From assembly GCA_900542525.1 (NCBI GenBank), contig UQNZ01000009.1, positions 1-64,000 of the forward strand: DNA of 64,000 nucleotides, read 5' to 3'. The DNA is from an uncultured Eggerthella sp. Its GTDB lineage: Bacteria; Actinomycetota; Coriobacteriia; Coriobacteriales; Eggerthellaceae. The position numbers and the translations under genes were made by a program. The notes beneath the pieces were generated by a model, which worked only from the letters and a program-made list of their open reading frames with translations, did not search any database and was not told where the DNA came from. This document shows positions 6,962 to 15,567 of this stretch, in pieces (position 1 is the stretch's first letter; each line of letters starts with the position of its first letter).

Positions 6962-8700
6962 TGTGCGTGCACATGCAGGAGCTCTTCGGCGCGCTCTGAG
7001 CCTGGTTCGCCGAAGTATTCCGCATAGATCGTCTCGATGACGGGATTCTCATGCGAGAAACGCACGGGCGCGTCGGTATCGAGCGTATGCAGCACCGCGC
7101 CGCGCGCAAAGCCCAGTTCGCGGTCGCTGCCATCGATCGGCTGACCACCACCGCCAGCGCATCCTGAAGGACAGGCCATCACTTCGATGAAGTCGTAGTC
7201 CACCGTGCCCGCATCGAGCGCCGCAATAAGCTGGTCAGTGTTCGCCAGCCCATGCACGACCGCACAGCGGATCGGCGTCCCTGCCAAGTCGAACACCGCT
7301 TCCTTCCAGGGGCCTTCGGCGGCAGGAGCGAACTCGAAGCCGGTGGGTTCAGGGTTCGAGCCGGTCATGATCGCGGCTGCAGTGCGGAGCGCCGCGGTCA
7401 TCACGCCACCGGTCGTGCCGAAGATCACACCTGCACCCGTGCCCTTATCGAGAGGATCATCGAGCGGCGCATCTTCGAGCGCTTCAACGTCGATCTCGCT
7501 CTGGGCGATCATGCGTGCGAATTCGCGGGTAGTGAGCGAGGCGTCCATATCAGGCACGCCAGGATTCGAGGACATGCCCGGCAACGCGACCTCGACCTTC
7601 TTCGCGGTGCACGGCATGAGCGCGACCGAGAAGATCTTCTCTGGCGCAAGGCCGTTCTTCTCCGCGAACCAGGTCTTTACCACGGCACCGAACATCTGCA
7701 TCGGACTCTTCGCCGACGAAAGGTGCTGGGCGACGGATTCGGGGTAGCGCGTGCGCGCGAAATTCACCCAACCAGGGCAGCATGAGGTGAACAGCGGCAA
7801 GCGATCGATCTCGCCCGCTTTCACGATGTTCAAGAGTTCGGTACCCTCTTCCATGATGGCGAGGTCGGCGGCGAACACCGTGTCGAACACATAGTCCACA
7901 CCCATCTCCTTGAGCACAGCGCACATGCGCTCCACGCCCAGTTCACCGTCTTGCTTGCCGAACGAAGAGGCCCACGCCGTGCGCGTTGCAGGCGCGATCT
8001 GCACCACCGTGGTTACCTCGGGGTCGGCGATCGCCGCATGCAGGCGGGCGATATCGTCGCGCTCGGAAAGTGCGCCGACCGGGCAGTGGGTGATGCACTG
8101 GCCGCATGCCACGCAGCCGGCTTCGCGCATCGTGCGATTATCGGCCACCCCAATGCTCGAGCGCGAGCCCGTGCCGATGAATTCCCACACGCCGATACCC
8201 TGCAGCTTCTTGCAGGCAGCCACACAGCGGCCACATTGAATGCAGCGGCTCGCGTTGCGCTGGATGATCGCGTGCGGATCCCACTCGGCACGCTTGCCGC
8301 GCGGGAGCTCGTTCGCGTAAATCGCCGGCGTGGCATCGGGGCCAGCCAGGCCATAGGATTTCAGCAGATACTGCAAGCGACACGTGCCAAAGCGCACGCA
8401 ATTGCGACAATCAAGATCGTGGCGCGAGCGGATGAGCTCGAGATTCGTCTTGCGCGCTGCTTCTGCACGGTCAGAATGCGTACGAACCACCATGCCTTCT
8501 GGGGCTGGCGTGTTGCATGCGGCGCTCAGGCGTTCATCGCCTTCAACCTCCACGCAGCACACGCGGCAAGCGCCAATATCGCACAGTCCCTCGAAGTAAC
8601 ACAGCGTCGGAATGCTGATGTTCGCCGCCTTGGCAGCATCGAGGATGGTGGCACCGTCTTCAACGGTTACGGAAGTGTCGTCTATCGTGAGCGTTACCAT
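6958..8700 (-). CDS. hydA: [FeFe]-hydrogenase catalytic subunit HydA
   Basis: Reversible proton reduction / H2 oxidation at an H-cluster. Order of domains in 580 residues: an N-terminal plant-type [2Fe-2S] domain (C34 ... GAC-RVCCVEV, about 1-75); the H-x3-C-x2-C-x5-C cluster (HDLDCRNCVRFGTC); two [4Fe-4S] motifs (CIQCGRCVAAC and CVACGQCITHC); then the H-cluster domain with L1 TSCCPGW (about 303), L2 MPCTAKK (about 362) and L3 EVMACPSGCAGGGGQP (about 505), followed by the small-subunit-like tail ending in HVHAH. Start ATG 8700 (MVTLTIDD) is preferred over upstream codons because GGAAG precedes it and it overlaps the upstream gene's stop by 7 nt, implying translational coupling. No signal peptide, so cytoplasmic. 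The M3-like architecture suits a soluble bidirectional or bifurcating enzyme. Confidence 0.96.
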   Translation of the reverse strand: MVTLTIDDTSVTVEDGATILDAAKAANISIPTLCYFEGLCDIGACRVCCVEVEGDERLSAACNTPAPEGMVVRTHSDRAEAARKTNLELIRSRHDLDCRNCVRFGTCRLQYLLKSYGLAGPDATPAIYANELPRGKRAEWDPHAIIQRNASRCIQCGRCVAACKKLQGIGVWEFIGTGSRSSIGVADNRTMREAGCVACGQCITHCPVGALSERDDIARLHAAIADPEVTTVVQIAPATRTAWASSFGKQDGELGVERMCAVLKEMGVDYVFDTVFAADLAIMEEGTELLNIVKAGEIDRLPLFTSCCPGWVNFARTRYPESVAQHLSSAKSPMQMFGAVVKTWFAEKNGLAPEKIFSVALMPCTAKKVEVALPGMSSNPGVPDMDASLTTREFARMIAQSEIDVEALEDAPLDDPLDKGTGAGVIFGTTGGVMTAALRTAAAIMTGSNPEPTGFEFAPAAEGPWKEAVFDLAGTPIRCAVVHGLANTDQLIAALDAGTVDYDFIEVMACPSGCAGGGGQPIDGSDRELGFARGAVLHTLDTDAPVRFSHENPVIETIYAEYFGEPGSERAEELLHVHAH

Positions 8701-10523
8701 ACCAGTGCTTCCTTTCCGCAAACTTTGCCAAAGCCGTGATGGTCGCAACGCAGGCAGCGGCTCGTTTCCTGCTCGACCTCGTCTTTCTTCATGCCGTTCT
8801 TCGCAATGTCGAAGTCTTTGATCGCCTCGGCGAACCGGCGGTTCGTCTGTTCGACGCGCCCGGTTGCCGGTCGCGTGGTGAGCGGGGCGGGAATCGTGAC
8901 TTCATCGTGCACGTTATGGTGAAAGCCGAGCGCTTCGTCGATGTTGGCAGCAGCAACCTTGCCTGCTGCGATCGCGCGAATGACCGTTGCCGGTCCGGTA
9001 ACCGCATCGCCACCTGCGAACAGGCCTTCACGATCGGCAAGGGCGCCCTGATCGTTCGCCAGAATGCGTCCGCGTTCCGTGGCGATCACATGCGCGAACG
9101 CATCGGTGTTGATCTTCTGACCGATGGCCACGATGATCACATCGCAGGGAATCTCCACTTCGGCAACGTTCGCTGCCTGAGGCTTCGGACGGCCATCTGC
9201 CCCCACTGCGCCGATGTACTGCGGTTGCACCACGAGCGCGCGCACCGCGCCAGTCGCATTCGCTTCGATGCGGATCGGCGCCATGAGCTCGGAGATCTGG
9301 CAGCCTTCGGCCATCGCTTCTTCGATCTCTTCAGGAAGCGCAGTCATGTCCGCGATGCGTCGGCGATAGACGCATTCAACGCTTGCCGCACCCAGACGAC
9401 GCGCCGTACGCGTGCAGTCCATCGCAACATTGCCGCCACCAACGACGACCACGCGCTTGTCCGTAAGATCGGGGGCGAGGCCATCGCCTGCGGCACGCAA
9501 GAACCGTACCGCCGAAAGCACGTTTTCGGCGTCCTCGCCCGGGCAACCGAGCTTGTTCTCGTCGTGCGCGCCCACCGAAAGATAGATCGCATCGAAATCG
9601 TTCGCGAGGTCCTCATAGGTGAGGTCGGTGCCGATCGTGGTATTGGTGAATGCCTTTACGCCTGTTGAAAGGATGAAATCGATGTCTTGATCGAGCTTTT
9701 CCTGCGGCAGGCGATAGTCGGGGATGCCGTAACGCACCATGCCGCCAAGCTTGGAGCGCTGATCGTAAACGGAAACGTCGTGGCCCATCAGCTGCAGGTA
9801 ATACGCTGCCGAAAGACCCGCTGGGCCGCCGCCGATCACGGCGATCTTCTTGCCCGTGGGTGCGAGGTTTTGCTGAGGCTGGTAGGGCGCGGCGTGGTCG
9901 GCCGCGTAGCGCTTGATGCCGCAGATGTTCACCGCATCGTCCACGAGACTCCGGCGGCAGGTGAATTCGCAGGGATGTTCGCACACATACCCACAGACCG
10001 TAGGCAGCGGATTATCGTTGCGGATCACGCGCAGGGCATCTTCGTACTGACCCGCGTTCACCAGCGCGATGTAACCGGGGATGTCGATATGCGCAGGACA
10101 GGTGCCCTGGCAGGGAACATAGGCGTTGCGCTCGGCGGAGCAGAGGTCAGCTTCAGCATGCGAGCGATAATCCTCTTCGAAGGAGCGCAGGCTTTTGAGT
10201 ACCATACGGGCTGCTTCGTGGCCGATCGCGCAATCGGCGCTGTCCAGGATTCCCTGCGCCGTGGTGGCAATGAGCTCGACCGTTTCGGTGGTGCCCACAC
10301 CATCGAGCACCTCTTGCTGAAGTTGGACCAGTTGCGCAAGGCCGATGCGACAAGGCGTGCATTTGCCGCACGATTCCGAAAGGAACAGGCGAGTGAGCGA
10401 TTGCGTGAATTCGACCGGACATTGGTCCGCTGGCATCGCGACGATGCGCCGCGCCGCCTCTTGCGATAGTTGCTTGAAGCCCGCTTCAGCAGCGGATGCT
10501 TCTTCGATGATAAGTCGAGCCAT
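8694..10523 (-). CDS. NuoF-type Fe-S domain fused to GltD-like NAD(P)H flavoprotein; hydrogenase partner
   Basis: 609 residues, start ATG 10523 behind GAGGAGG. About residues 1-110 resemble the C-terminal Fe-S end of NuoF/HydB (LSESCGKCTPCRIG, N3-cluster type, then CAIGHEA), but the FMN/NADH Rossmann part of NuoF is missing. The rest is the glutamate-synthase small-subunit type: a Cys-rich domain (CQGTCPAHIDIP, CGYVCEHPCEFTC), an FAD site (VIGGGPAGLSAAYYL), an NAD(P) site (VVGGGNVAMDCTRTARRLGA), and a last Cys group (SRCLRCDHHGFGKVCG). The gene overlaps hydA by 7 nt, so the protein very probably passes electrons between NAD(P)H and HydA. Whether it uses NADH or NADPH, or bifurcates with ferredoxin, cannot be told from sequence. 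A GC-rich hairpin (10564-10581) and TATACT (10610-10605, minus) lie in its upstream region. Confidence 0.85.
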   Translation of the reverse strand: MARLIIEEASAAEAGFKQLSQEAARRIVAMPADQCPVEFTQSLTRLFLSESCGKCTPCRIGLAQLVQLQQEVLDGVGTTETVELIATTAQGILDSADCAIGHEAARMVLKSLRSFEEDYRSHAEADLCSAERNAYVPCQGTCPAHIDIPGYIALVNAGQYEDALRVIRNDNPLPTVCGYVCEHPCEFTCRRSLVDDAVNICGIKRYAADHAAPYQPQQNLAPTGKKIAVIGGGPAGLSAAYYLQLMGHDVSVYDQRSKLGGMVRYGIPDYRLPQEKLDQDIDFILSTGVKAFTNTTIGTDLTYEDLANDFDAIYLSVGAHDENKLGCPGEDAENVLSAVRFLRAAGDGLAPDLTDKRVVVVGGGNVAMDCTRTARRLGAASVECVYRRRIADMTALPEEIEEAMAEGCQISELMAPIRIEANATGAVRALVVQPQYIGAVGADGRPKPQAANVAEVEIPCDVIIVAIGQKINTDAFAHVIATERGRILANDQGALADREGLFAGGDAVTGPATVIRAIAAGKVAAANIDEALGFHHNVHDEVTIPAPLTTRPATGRVEQTNRRFAEAIKDFDIAKNGMKKDEVEQETSRCLRCDHHGFGKVCGKEALVW

Positions 10524-10704
10524 TAAGCCTCCTCGAACTCGTGACTTGAGCCTTATCGGTAACGCCGCAATTTGGTGCGGCCCCTCTCATGCATAAGTGC
10601 ACAAAGTATAACGTGTTTTTGGAGCGTGCGTTTGCTCGAGTCTGTTCGAGATGAGGAAAAGCGGTCTGAATGGTTGGTCTTGATGCGTTGAACGACGATT
10701 GCGC

Positions 10705-10737
10705 TGCGATCTAACAGCGATCTAACAGCGATCTAAC
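10705..10737. repeat. Three tandem 11-bp repeats spanning the hydE stop codon
   Basis: GTTAGATCGCT (minus strand) is repeated three times, the last copy differing only at its final base. The stop TAG of hydE (10713-10711) lies within the last repeat. Because 11 is not a multiple of 3, gain or loss of a unit would change the C-terminal residues and the stop used. Confidence 0.9.
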
Positions 10738-11808
10738 GACGAGCGAATCGCCGCGCGATGATTCGACCGAATACCCCTGTGCGGAAAGAATGGCTTCGAG
10801 CTCATCGTGCTGTTCGACTGCCTCAAGCCCGGTAGCGAGCTTATTGTTGTAGAGCGCGTAGTCGCCGCGATAGGATGCGGGCGTAAGATTCGGCATGATC
10901 ACGTTCGCTCCCGCTTCAAGGCCAGCCATACGCCCTTTTGGGTCGATCGTGGCGAGCGCGGTCGTTGCGGGAAGAAGCGCACGTGGATGAGCCAGCCGTA
11001 AGCACGCGAGCAAGAAGAGGGTCTCTTCCATCGTGGCGGGCGGTTTGCTGGCGAACGGCGTGCTGCTATGCGGAATGAAGGGACCGATGCCGATCATGTG
11101 CGGATCGAGCTCGTGCAAGAACGCGAAGTTCGCCGCCATCGATTCGGTCGTTTGCCCTGGTGCGCCTACCAGAAATCCACTCCCCACCTGAAACCCGATC
11201 TCGCGCAGGGTGAACAGGCAGGCCTTGCGCTCCTCGAGGCTCATGGATGCAGGATGAAGCTTGCCATAGTGGCGAGGATCGGCTGTTTCATGGCGCAAGA
11301 GATACCGGTCTGCCCCCGCGTCGAAGAGCTGCTGGTAGACCTCGCGCGGCAATTCGCCCGCCGAGACCGTGATCGCGCAATCGGGAAAGCGCGCGCGCAG
11401 TGCGCCGACGATATCTACGAGCGAAACCTTCGGGTCTTCCCCGCCCTGCAGAACGAACGTGCGATAGCCCAGGTCGTAGCCCTGTTCGCAACAAGCAAGG
11501 ATCTCTTCGGGACTCAGGCGATAGCGGCGCAGATGCGCATTGGATGCTCGGATCCCACAGTAATAGCAATCGTTCTTGCAATAGTTGGAATACTCGATGA
11601 GGCCCCGCAGAAATACCTGGCGGCCATAGTGCTCGTCGCGCACCGCACGTGCACGCTCGAACAGATGAGCTCGCAGCGCCGGATCGTGCTGCGCGGCGAA
11701 GAGTGCGACCCATTCTTCGCGCTGGAGCGTCTGCTCTGCCTCGAGCTTTTCGATCAAACGCATCGCGTCGTGTGCGCGCGCTTCAGGTATGACTCGTTCG
11801 TTCGTCAT
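10711..11808 (-). CDS. hydE: [FeFe]-hydrogenase maturase HydE (radical SAM)
   Basis: HydE is the radical-SAM enzyme acting with HydG and HydF to build the 2Fe subcluster (dithiolate/organometallic steps). The motif C77-KND-C81-YY-C84-GIR follows LIEYSNY, the standard HydE context, and FVLQGGEDP lies about 40 residues later. From ATG 11808 (MTNERVIPE) it has 365 residues, close to the family norm of about 350. The frame is open to an ATG at 11856, but neither start has a good ribosome binding site and the longer N-terminus (IHHQEQARQGIIG) has no family counterpart. The gene is downstream of nothing on its strand, and the hydA operon follows 187 nt later, so hydE may be co-transcribed with it. 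Its last codons are made of the 11-bp tandem repeat. Confidence 0.93.
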   Translation of the reverse strand: MTNERVIPEARAHDAMRLIEKLEAEQTLQREEWVALFAAQHDPALRAHLFERARAVRDEHYGRQVFLRGLIEYSNYCKNDCYYCGIRASNAHLRRYRLSPEEILACCEQGYDLGYRTFVLQGGEDPKVSLVDIVGALRARFPDCAITVSAGELPREVYQQLFDAGADRYLLRHETADPRHYGKLHPASMSLEERKACLFTLREIGFQVGSGFLVGAPGQTTESMAANFAFLHELDPHMIGIGPFIPHSSTPFASKPPATMEETLFLLACLRLAHPRALLPATTALATIDPKGRMAGLEAGANVIMPNLTPASYRGDYALYNNKLATGLEAVEQHDELEAILSAQGYSVESSRGDSLVVRSLLDRC

Positions 11809-11835
11809 CAGGCATCCGATTATACCCTGCCGTGC

Positions 11836-11864
11836 TTGTTCTTGATGGTGAATCATGGTATGTT
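11836..11864 (+). promoter_or_regulatory. Predicted thi operon promoter
   Basis: -35 TTGTTC (11836-11841), 17-nt spacer, -10 TATGTT (11859-11864). It would give a leader of roughly 90 nt before thiS. Consensus match only. Confidence 0.4.
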
Positions 11865-11899
11865 GAATTCAGATTGACGCGCAAGCATCATGAAGGGGC

Positions 11900-11938
11900 T
11901 CACCACCTTCGGTGGGGTTTCTTCGTGGTGCTTTTTTA
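11900..11938 (+). terminator. Intrinsic terminator / attenuator in the thiS leader
   Basis: CACCAC (11901-11906) pairs with GTGGTG (11925-11930), followed directly by a run of six T (11932-11937), all upstream of the thiS start at 11960. A competing hairpin, CCACC with GGTGG (11903-11907 with 11911-11915), uses the same left arm. This mutually exclusive pair is what an attenuator needs. It does not contain the conserved bases of a TPP riboswitch. Confidence 0.5.
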
Positions 11939-11959
11939 TTGGACGCAAAGGAGGCATGC

Positions 11960-12157
11960 ATGATCATCGTCAATGGCGAAGAGTTCGAGATAGCCAGCGG
12001 TTGGAGCGTTGCGAAGCTCGTCGAAGAACGCGGCCTGGACCGCAGCCGCGTCGCGGTCGAACTGAACGGCGAGATCGTCCCGCGCGGCACCTTCGATGAC
12101 ACCTTGCTTCACGATGGCGACAAGGTCGAGATCGTTCACTTCGTGGGAGGCGGCTAA
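11960..12157 (+). CDS. thiS: Sulfur carrier protein ThiS
   Basis: 65-residue ubiquitin-like protein. Its C-terminal Gly-Gly (VHFVGGG) is adenylated by ThiF and loaded with sulfur as thiocarboxylate for the ThiG reaction. Start ATG 11960 (MIIVNGEEFEI) is set by AAAGGAGG 6-7 nt upstream; the frame is open further 5' but that part overlaps the terminator hairpin. The VELNGEIVPRG segment is typical of the family. The stop TAA overlaps the thiF ATG (TAATG), so the two are translationally coupled. First gene of the operon thiS-thiF-thiG-thiH-thiE. Confidence 0.95.
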   Translation: MIIVNGEEFEIASGWSVAKLVEERGLDRSRVAVELNGEIVPRGTFDDTLLHDGDKVEIVHFVGGG

Positions 12158-12819
12158 TGAGGACGCCTGCCGCACACGCTTCGCCAGCTCTTTCACGGGA
12201 GGCTTACTTCGCCGCCCTTGCGAAACGCCATGGAGCCGAAAACCAGCAGAAGCTCGCGCGCGCACGAGTAGGCATCGCCGGGCTTGGCGGATTGGGCTCT
12301 GCTGCTGCGTGCCATCTGGCGCGTCTTGGCGTGGGTACGCTCGTGCTCGTCGACTTCGATGTGGTGGACGTGTCGAACCTGCACCGCCAGCAGTACACCT
12401 GCGCGCAAGTTGGCATGAAGAAGACCGAGGCGCTCGCAGAGACGCTGCGTGCGATCAATCCTTTCGTTGAGCTGGAGCTGCACTCAGTGAAGGTCACCGC
12501 TGAAAACGCGTCCACACTCTTCGCGGGTTGCCCGATCGTGTGCGAAGCGTTCGACGAACCCGACCAAAAGGCTCTGCTCGTCGAGACCTTGCTTGTCACC
12601 CGCCCCGATACCACGATCGTGAGCGGATCGGGCATGGCTGGGATGAGGTCTGCGAACACGATTCGCACGCGCAAAGCGCTCGAGCGTCTCTATCTTTGCG
12701 GCGATGGCTGCACCGATGTCGCAGCAGAAGGGAGCCTTGCGAGCCCTCGTGTTGGTGTTTGTGCAGGCCACCAGGCGAACATGGTCCTGCGGCTGATACT
12801 TGGCGAGACCGAACCCTGA
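12157..12819 (+). CDS. thiF: ThiS adenylyltransferase ThiF
   Basis: E1-like enzyme that adenylates the C-terminus of ThiS. The 220 residues contain the nucleotide-binding GIAGLGGLGSAAACHLAR (about 32-49), the acidic strand VLVDFDVVDVSNLHRQQY with the R and Q that contact ATP, and DEPDQKALLVE. It belongs to the shorter family-2 type found with ThiS-ThiG-ThiH in anaerobes. The MoeB-type Zn-binding C-x2-C pairs are absent, as usual in that subtype. Starts inside the thiS stop. Confidence 0.92.
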   Translation: MRTPAAHASPALSREAYFAALAKRHGAENQQKLARARVGIAGLGGLGSAAACHLARLGVGTLVLVDFDVVDVSNLHRQQYTCAQVGMKKTEALAETLRAINPFVELELHSVKVTAENASTLFAGCPIVCEAFDEPDQKALLVETLLVTRPDTTIVSGSGMAGMRSANTIRTRKALERLYLCGDGCTDVAAEGSLASPRVGVCAGHQANMVLRLILGETEP

Positions 12820-12881
12820 GTTCGGTACGCCCTCAACGATAAACGAACTGCGCTTTTTCGCGCTTATACGAAAGGAAGACT

Positions 12882-13652
12882 ATGAGCATTGAAGATCCCC
12901 TGGTTCTCGGTGGGAAATCCTTCGACTCCCGCTTCATCTTGGGCTCGGGCAAGTATTCGCTCGATCTGGTAGAAGCGGCGGTCGAACATGCGGGCGCGCA
13001 GATCATCACGCTCGCGCTGCGCCGCGCCAACTCGGAGACTGACTCCATCCTCGCGCATATTCCCAAAAGCGTTACGCTCTTGCCGAACACTTCAGGCGCG
13101 CGCACTGCAGAGGAAGCCGTGCGCATAGCGCGCCTGGCGCGGGAACTTGGCTGCGGCGACTTCGTGAAGATCGAGATCATGCGTGATTCGAAGTATCTTC
13201 TGCCCGACAACTACGAAACCATCAAGGCCACCGAAGTGCTCGCGAACGAAGGGTTCGTCGTGCTTCCCTACATGTATCCCGATCTGAATGTCGCGCGCGA
13301 TCTGGTGAGCGCCGGTGCCGCAGCGGTCATGCCACTCGGTGCGCCCATCGGATCGAACAAGGGGCTCGCCACGAAGGACTTCATCCAGATCCTGATCGAC
13401 GAGATCGACCTGCCCATCATCGTGGATGCGGGCATCGGGCGTCCTTCGCAAGCTGCGGAAGCCATGGAGATGGGGGCGGCTGCTGTTATGGCGAATACCG
13501 CGATCGCAACCGCCAGCGATGTTGCCTCTATGGCGCACGCGTTCAAGCTCGCCATCGAAGCCGGTCGTGAAGCGTATCTTGCTGGGCTCGGACGCGTGAT
13601 CGACAAAGGTGCGGTGGCATCTTCGCCCCTTACCGGCTTCTTGTCGGACTAG
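12882..13652 (+). CDS. thiG: Thiazole synthase ThiG
   Basis: TIM-barrel enzyme that makes the thiazole phosphate moiety of thiamine from deoxyxylulose phosphate, ThiS thiocarboxylate and dehydroglycine. 256 residues, normal length. The signature [17 protein letters not shown] opens the protein; the Schiff-base lysine region ([10 protein letters not shown]), the phosphate loops [10 protein letters not shown] and [18 protein letters not shown], and NTAIATA are all intact. Start ATG 12882 follows AAAGGAAG. It lies 62 nt after thiF and 97 nt before thiH, so probably in one operon. Confidence 0.96.
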   Translation: MSIEDPLVLGGKSFDSRFILGSGKYSLDLVEAAVEHAGAQIITLALRRANSETDSILAHIPKSVTLLPNTSGARTAEEAVRIARLARELGCGDFVKIEIMRDSKYLLPDNYETIKATEVLANEGFVVLPYMYPDLNVARDLVSAGAAAVMPLGAPIGSNKGLATKDFIQILIDEIDLPIIVDAGIGRPSQAAEAMEMGAAAVMANTAIATASDVASMAHAFKLAIEAGREAYLAGLGRVIDKGAVASSPLTGFLSD

Positions 13653-13748
13653 GCAAGCAGCACGCCCATGGGGCACTTGTAATTACCCGCTTATCAGCAC
13701 CAGTAGAGAGGGCGGCATGCGCAAAGAAGAAACAACTGGAGGTTGTGA

Positions 13749-14954
13749 ATGAGTAAGAAAATCGCAGAACATCAGCCGATGGAAGGGATAACGGTGTTCG
13801 AGGTCGAGAACAAGATCGACCACCTCACCTATCTGCCCGACATGGAGCAGATCGACCCTTCCGTTCGCCTTCAGGTTGAAGAGGCGTTCACCGCATACGA
13901 CCCCGCAAGCTTCACCGAAGCCGATGTGCGCGCCGCGCTGGAAGCCGATACGCTCACGCCGCACGACTTCGGTGCGCTGCTCTCCCCCGCAGCCGAACCG
14001 TTCCTCGAGGAAATGGCACAACGAGCGCGCAGCGAGAAGCGCCGTTTCTTCGGCGATAACGTCTACCTGTTCACCCCCATCTATTTGGCGAACTACTGCG
14101 AGAACTACTGCATCTATTGCGGTTTCAACTGTCACAACAAGATCCGTCGCGCACAGCTCGACACCGAACAGATCGAGGCAGAGATGGCAGCCATCGCCCA
14201 AACAGGACTTGAAGAAGTGCTCATCCTCACCGGCGAAAGCCGCACCAAGAGCACCGTGGAATACATCGGTGAAGCCTGCAAGATCGCCTCGCGGTATTTC
14301 AAGAATGTGGGCCTTGAGGTCTATCCTATGAACTCCGATGAATACGCCTACCTGCAGGGATGCGGCGCCGACTACGTGACCGTATTCCAGGAGACCTACG
14401 ACGCAGGCCGCTACGAAGAGCTCCACCTTGCTGGGCACAAGCGCGTGTTCCCCTATCGCATGGAAGCGCAGGAGCGCGCGCTCATGGGTGGCATGCGCGG
14501 CGTTGCGTTCGCTGCGCTGCTCGGGCTGGCCGATTTCCGTAAGGATGCCTTCGCCACCGGCATGCACGCCTACCTGCTGCAGAAGAAATATCCGCATGCA
14601 GAGATCTCCTTCTCGTGCCCGCGCTTGCGCCCCATCACGAACAACAGCGAGATCAACCCCCACGATGTGCATGAACGCCAGCTTTTGCAGGTCATGTGCG
14701 CCTATCGCATCTTCATGCCGTTCGCTGGCATGACCATCTCGACGCGTGAATGCGAACGCTTCCGCAACAACGTGGTCGACATCGCGGCGACGAAGATATC
14801 GGCGGGGGTCTCGACGGGTATCGGCGGACACGAAGGTGAAGAGCAGGGCGACGACCAATTCGAGATCGCCGATGGTCGCAGCGTGGAAGAGGTCGTTGCT
14901 GCGCTCACTGCGCGCGGTTTACAGCCGGTCATGAACGATTACATTTATGTATAG
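13749..14954 (+). CDS. thiH: 2-iminoacetate synthase ThiH (radical SAM tyrosine lyase)
   Basis: Cleaves tyrosine to p-cresol and dehydroglycine, the glycine imine used by ThiG; this is the anaerobic route in place of ThiO. Radical-SAM motif C117-ENY-C121-IY-C124 in LANYCENYCIYCGFNC. The C-terminal cluster motif of its relative HydG is absent, which settles ThiH versus HydG. 401 residues, start ATG 13749 behind GGAGG. It overlaps thiE by 8 nt if the longest thiE frame is taken, but the likely thiE start is 8 nt after its stop. The window therefore holds two tyrosine lyases, HydG and ThiH. Confidence 0.95.
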   Translation: MSKKIAEHQPMEGITVFEVENKIDHLTYLPDMEQIDPSVRLQVEEAFTAYDPASFTEADVRAALEADTLTPHDFGALLSPAAEPFLEEMAQRARSEKRRFFGDNVYLFTPIYLANYCENYCIYCGFNCHNKIRRAQLDTEQIEAEMAAIAQTGLEEVLILTGESRTKSTVEYIGEACKIASRYFKNVGLEVYPMNSDEYAYLQGCGADYVTVFQETYDAGRYEELHLAGHKRVFPYRMEAQERALMGGMRGVAFAALLGLADFRKDAFATGMHAYLLQKKYPHAEISFSCPRLRPITNNSEINPHDVHERQLLQVMCAYRIFMPFAGMTISTRECERFRNNVVDIAATKISAGVSTGIGGHEGEEQGDDQFEIADGRSVEEVVAALTARGLQPVMNDYIYV

Positions 14955-14961
14955 GAGCACC

Positions 14962-15567
14962 ATGGCTTTTCAGATCATCGCTATAACTAACCGCGCGCTT
15001 TGCGCCCAGCCACTTGAGGTGAGGGTCGCTGCCCTGTGCGATGCGGGGGTCGATCGCGTGATCGTGCGGGAGAAAGATCTTACTGAACGCGAATTCGGTG
15101 CACTGCTCGACCGCATCGAAGCGTTGCTCCTGCCTGATCAGCGCCATCGCATCACGGTGAACACCTTCGTCGACCTCGCAGCAGCAAAGGGCTTTCCCTC
15201 GATCCAGATGAGCTACGATGAATTCGAGCGTCACCCCGATTTCGCACGCGAGTTTCAGGAGGTGGGCGTATCGGTGCATGGGGTCAATGAGGCCGAGCAC
15301 ACCGAACGACAGGGAGCTGATTTCTGCATCGCTGGCCACATCTTCACCACCCAATGCAAGCCTGGCGTGGAGCCACGCGGTCTTGATTTCCTCAGGCGCA
15401 TCACTTCGAACGCAGCCATTCCCGTCTATGCGATCGGCGGTATTAACGCGCACAATATCGCTTCGGTGCGCGACGCTGGTGCGGATGGCGCATGCTTGAT
15501 GAGCGCGCTCATGACCTGCGACAACGTTGCAGAAATGATCGACGAGCTCAGGTCAGCTCTTTCTTAG
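14962..15567 (+). CDS. thiE: Thiamine-phosphate synthase ThiE-like
   Basis: TIM-barrel protein that joins the thiazole and pyrimidine phosphates to thiamine phosphate. 201 residues from ATG 14962 (MAFQIIAITNR), with GGAG 6 nt upstream. Recognisable parts are ITNRALC, the lysine in VIVREKDLTEREF, VSVHGVNEAEH, GHIFTTQCKPGVEPRG and IPVYAIGGINAHNIASVRDAGADGACLMSA. The position that is Asn in many ThiE proteins (LPIHLPQ-type segment) is less conserved here, so it could equally be a TenI-like paralogue (thiazole tautomerase). As the last gene of a thiazole operon either role would fit. No thiC, thiD or tenA lies in the window. Confidence 0.8.
   Translation: MAFQIIAITNRALCAQPLEVRVAALCDAGVDRVIVREKDLTEREFGALLDRIEALLLPDQRHRITVNTFVDLAAAKGFPSIQMSYDEFERHPDFAREFQEVGVSVHGVNEAEHTERQGADFCIAGHIFTTQCKPGVEPRGLDFLRRITSNAAIPVYAIGGINAHNIASVRDAGADGACLMSALMTCDNVAEMIDELRSALS

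Noticed and set aside
11870..11960. TPP riboswitch before thiS
   Set aside because: The leader is too short and lacks the conserved aptamer bases; kept only as an attenuator-like element.
13683..14858. 391-codon open frame antisense to thiH
   Set aside because: thiH is certain; the antisense frame is a compositional shadow.
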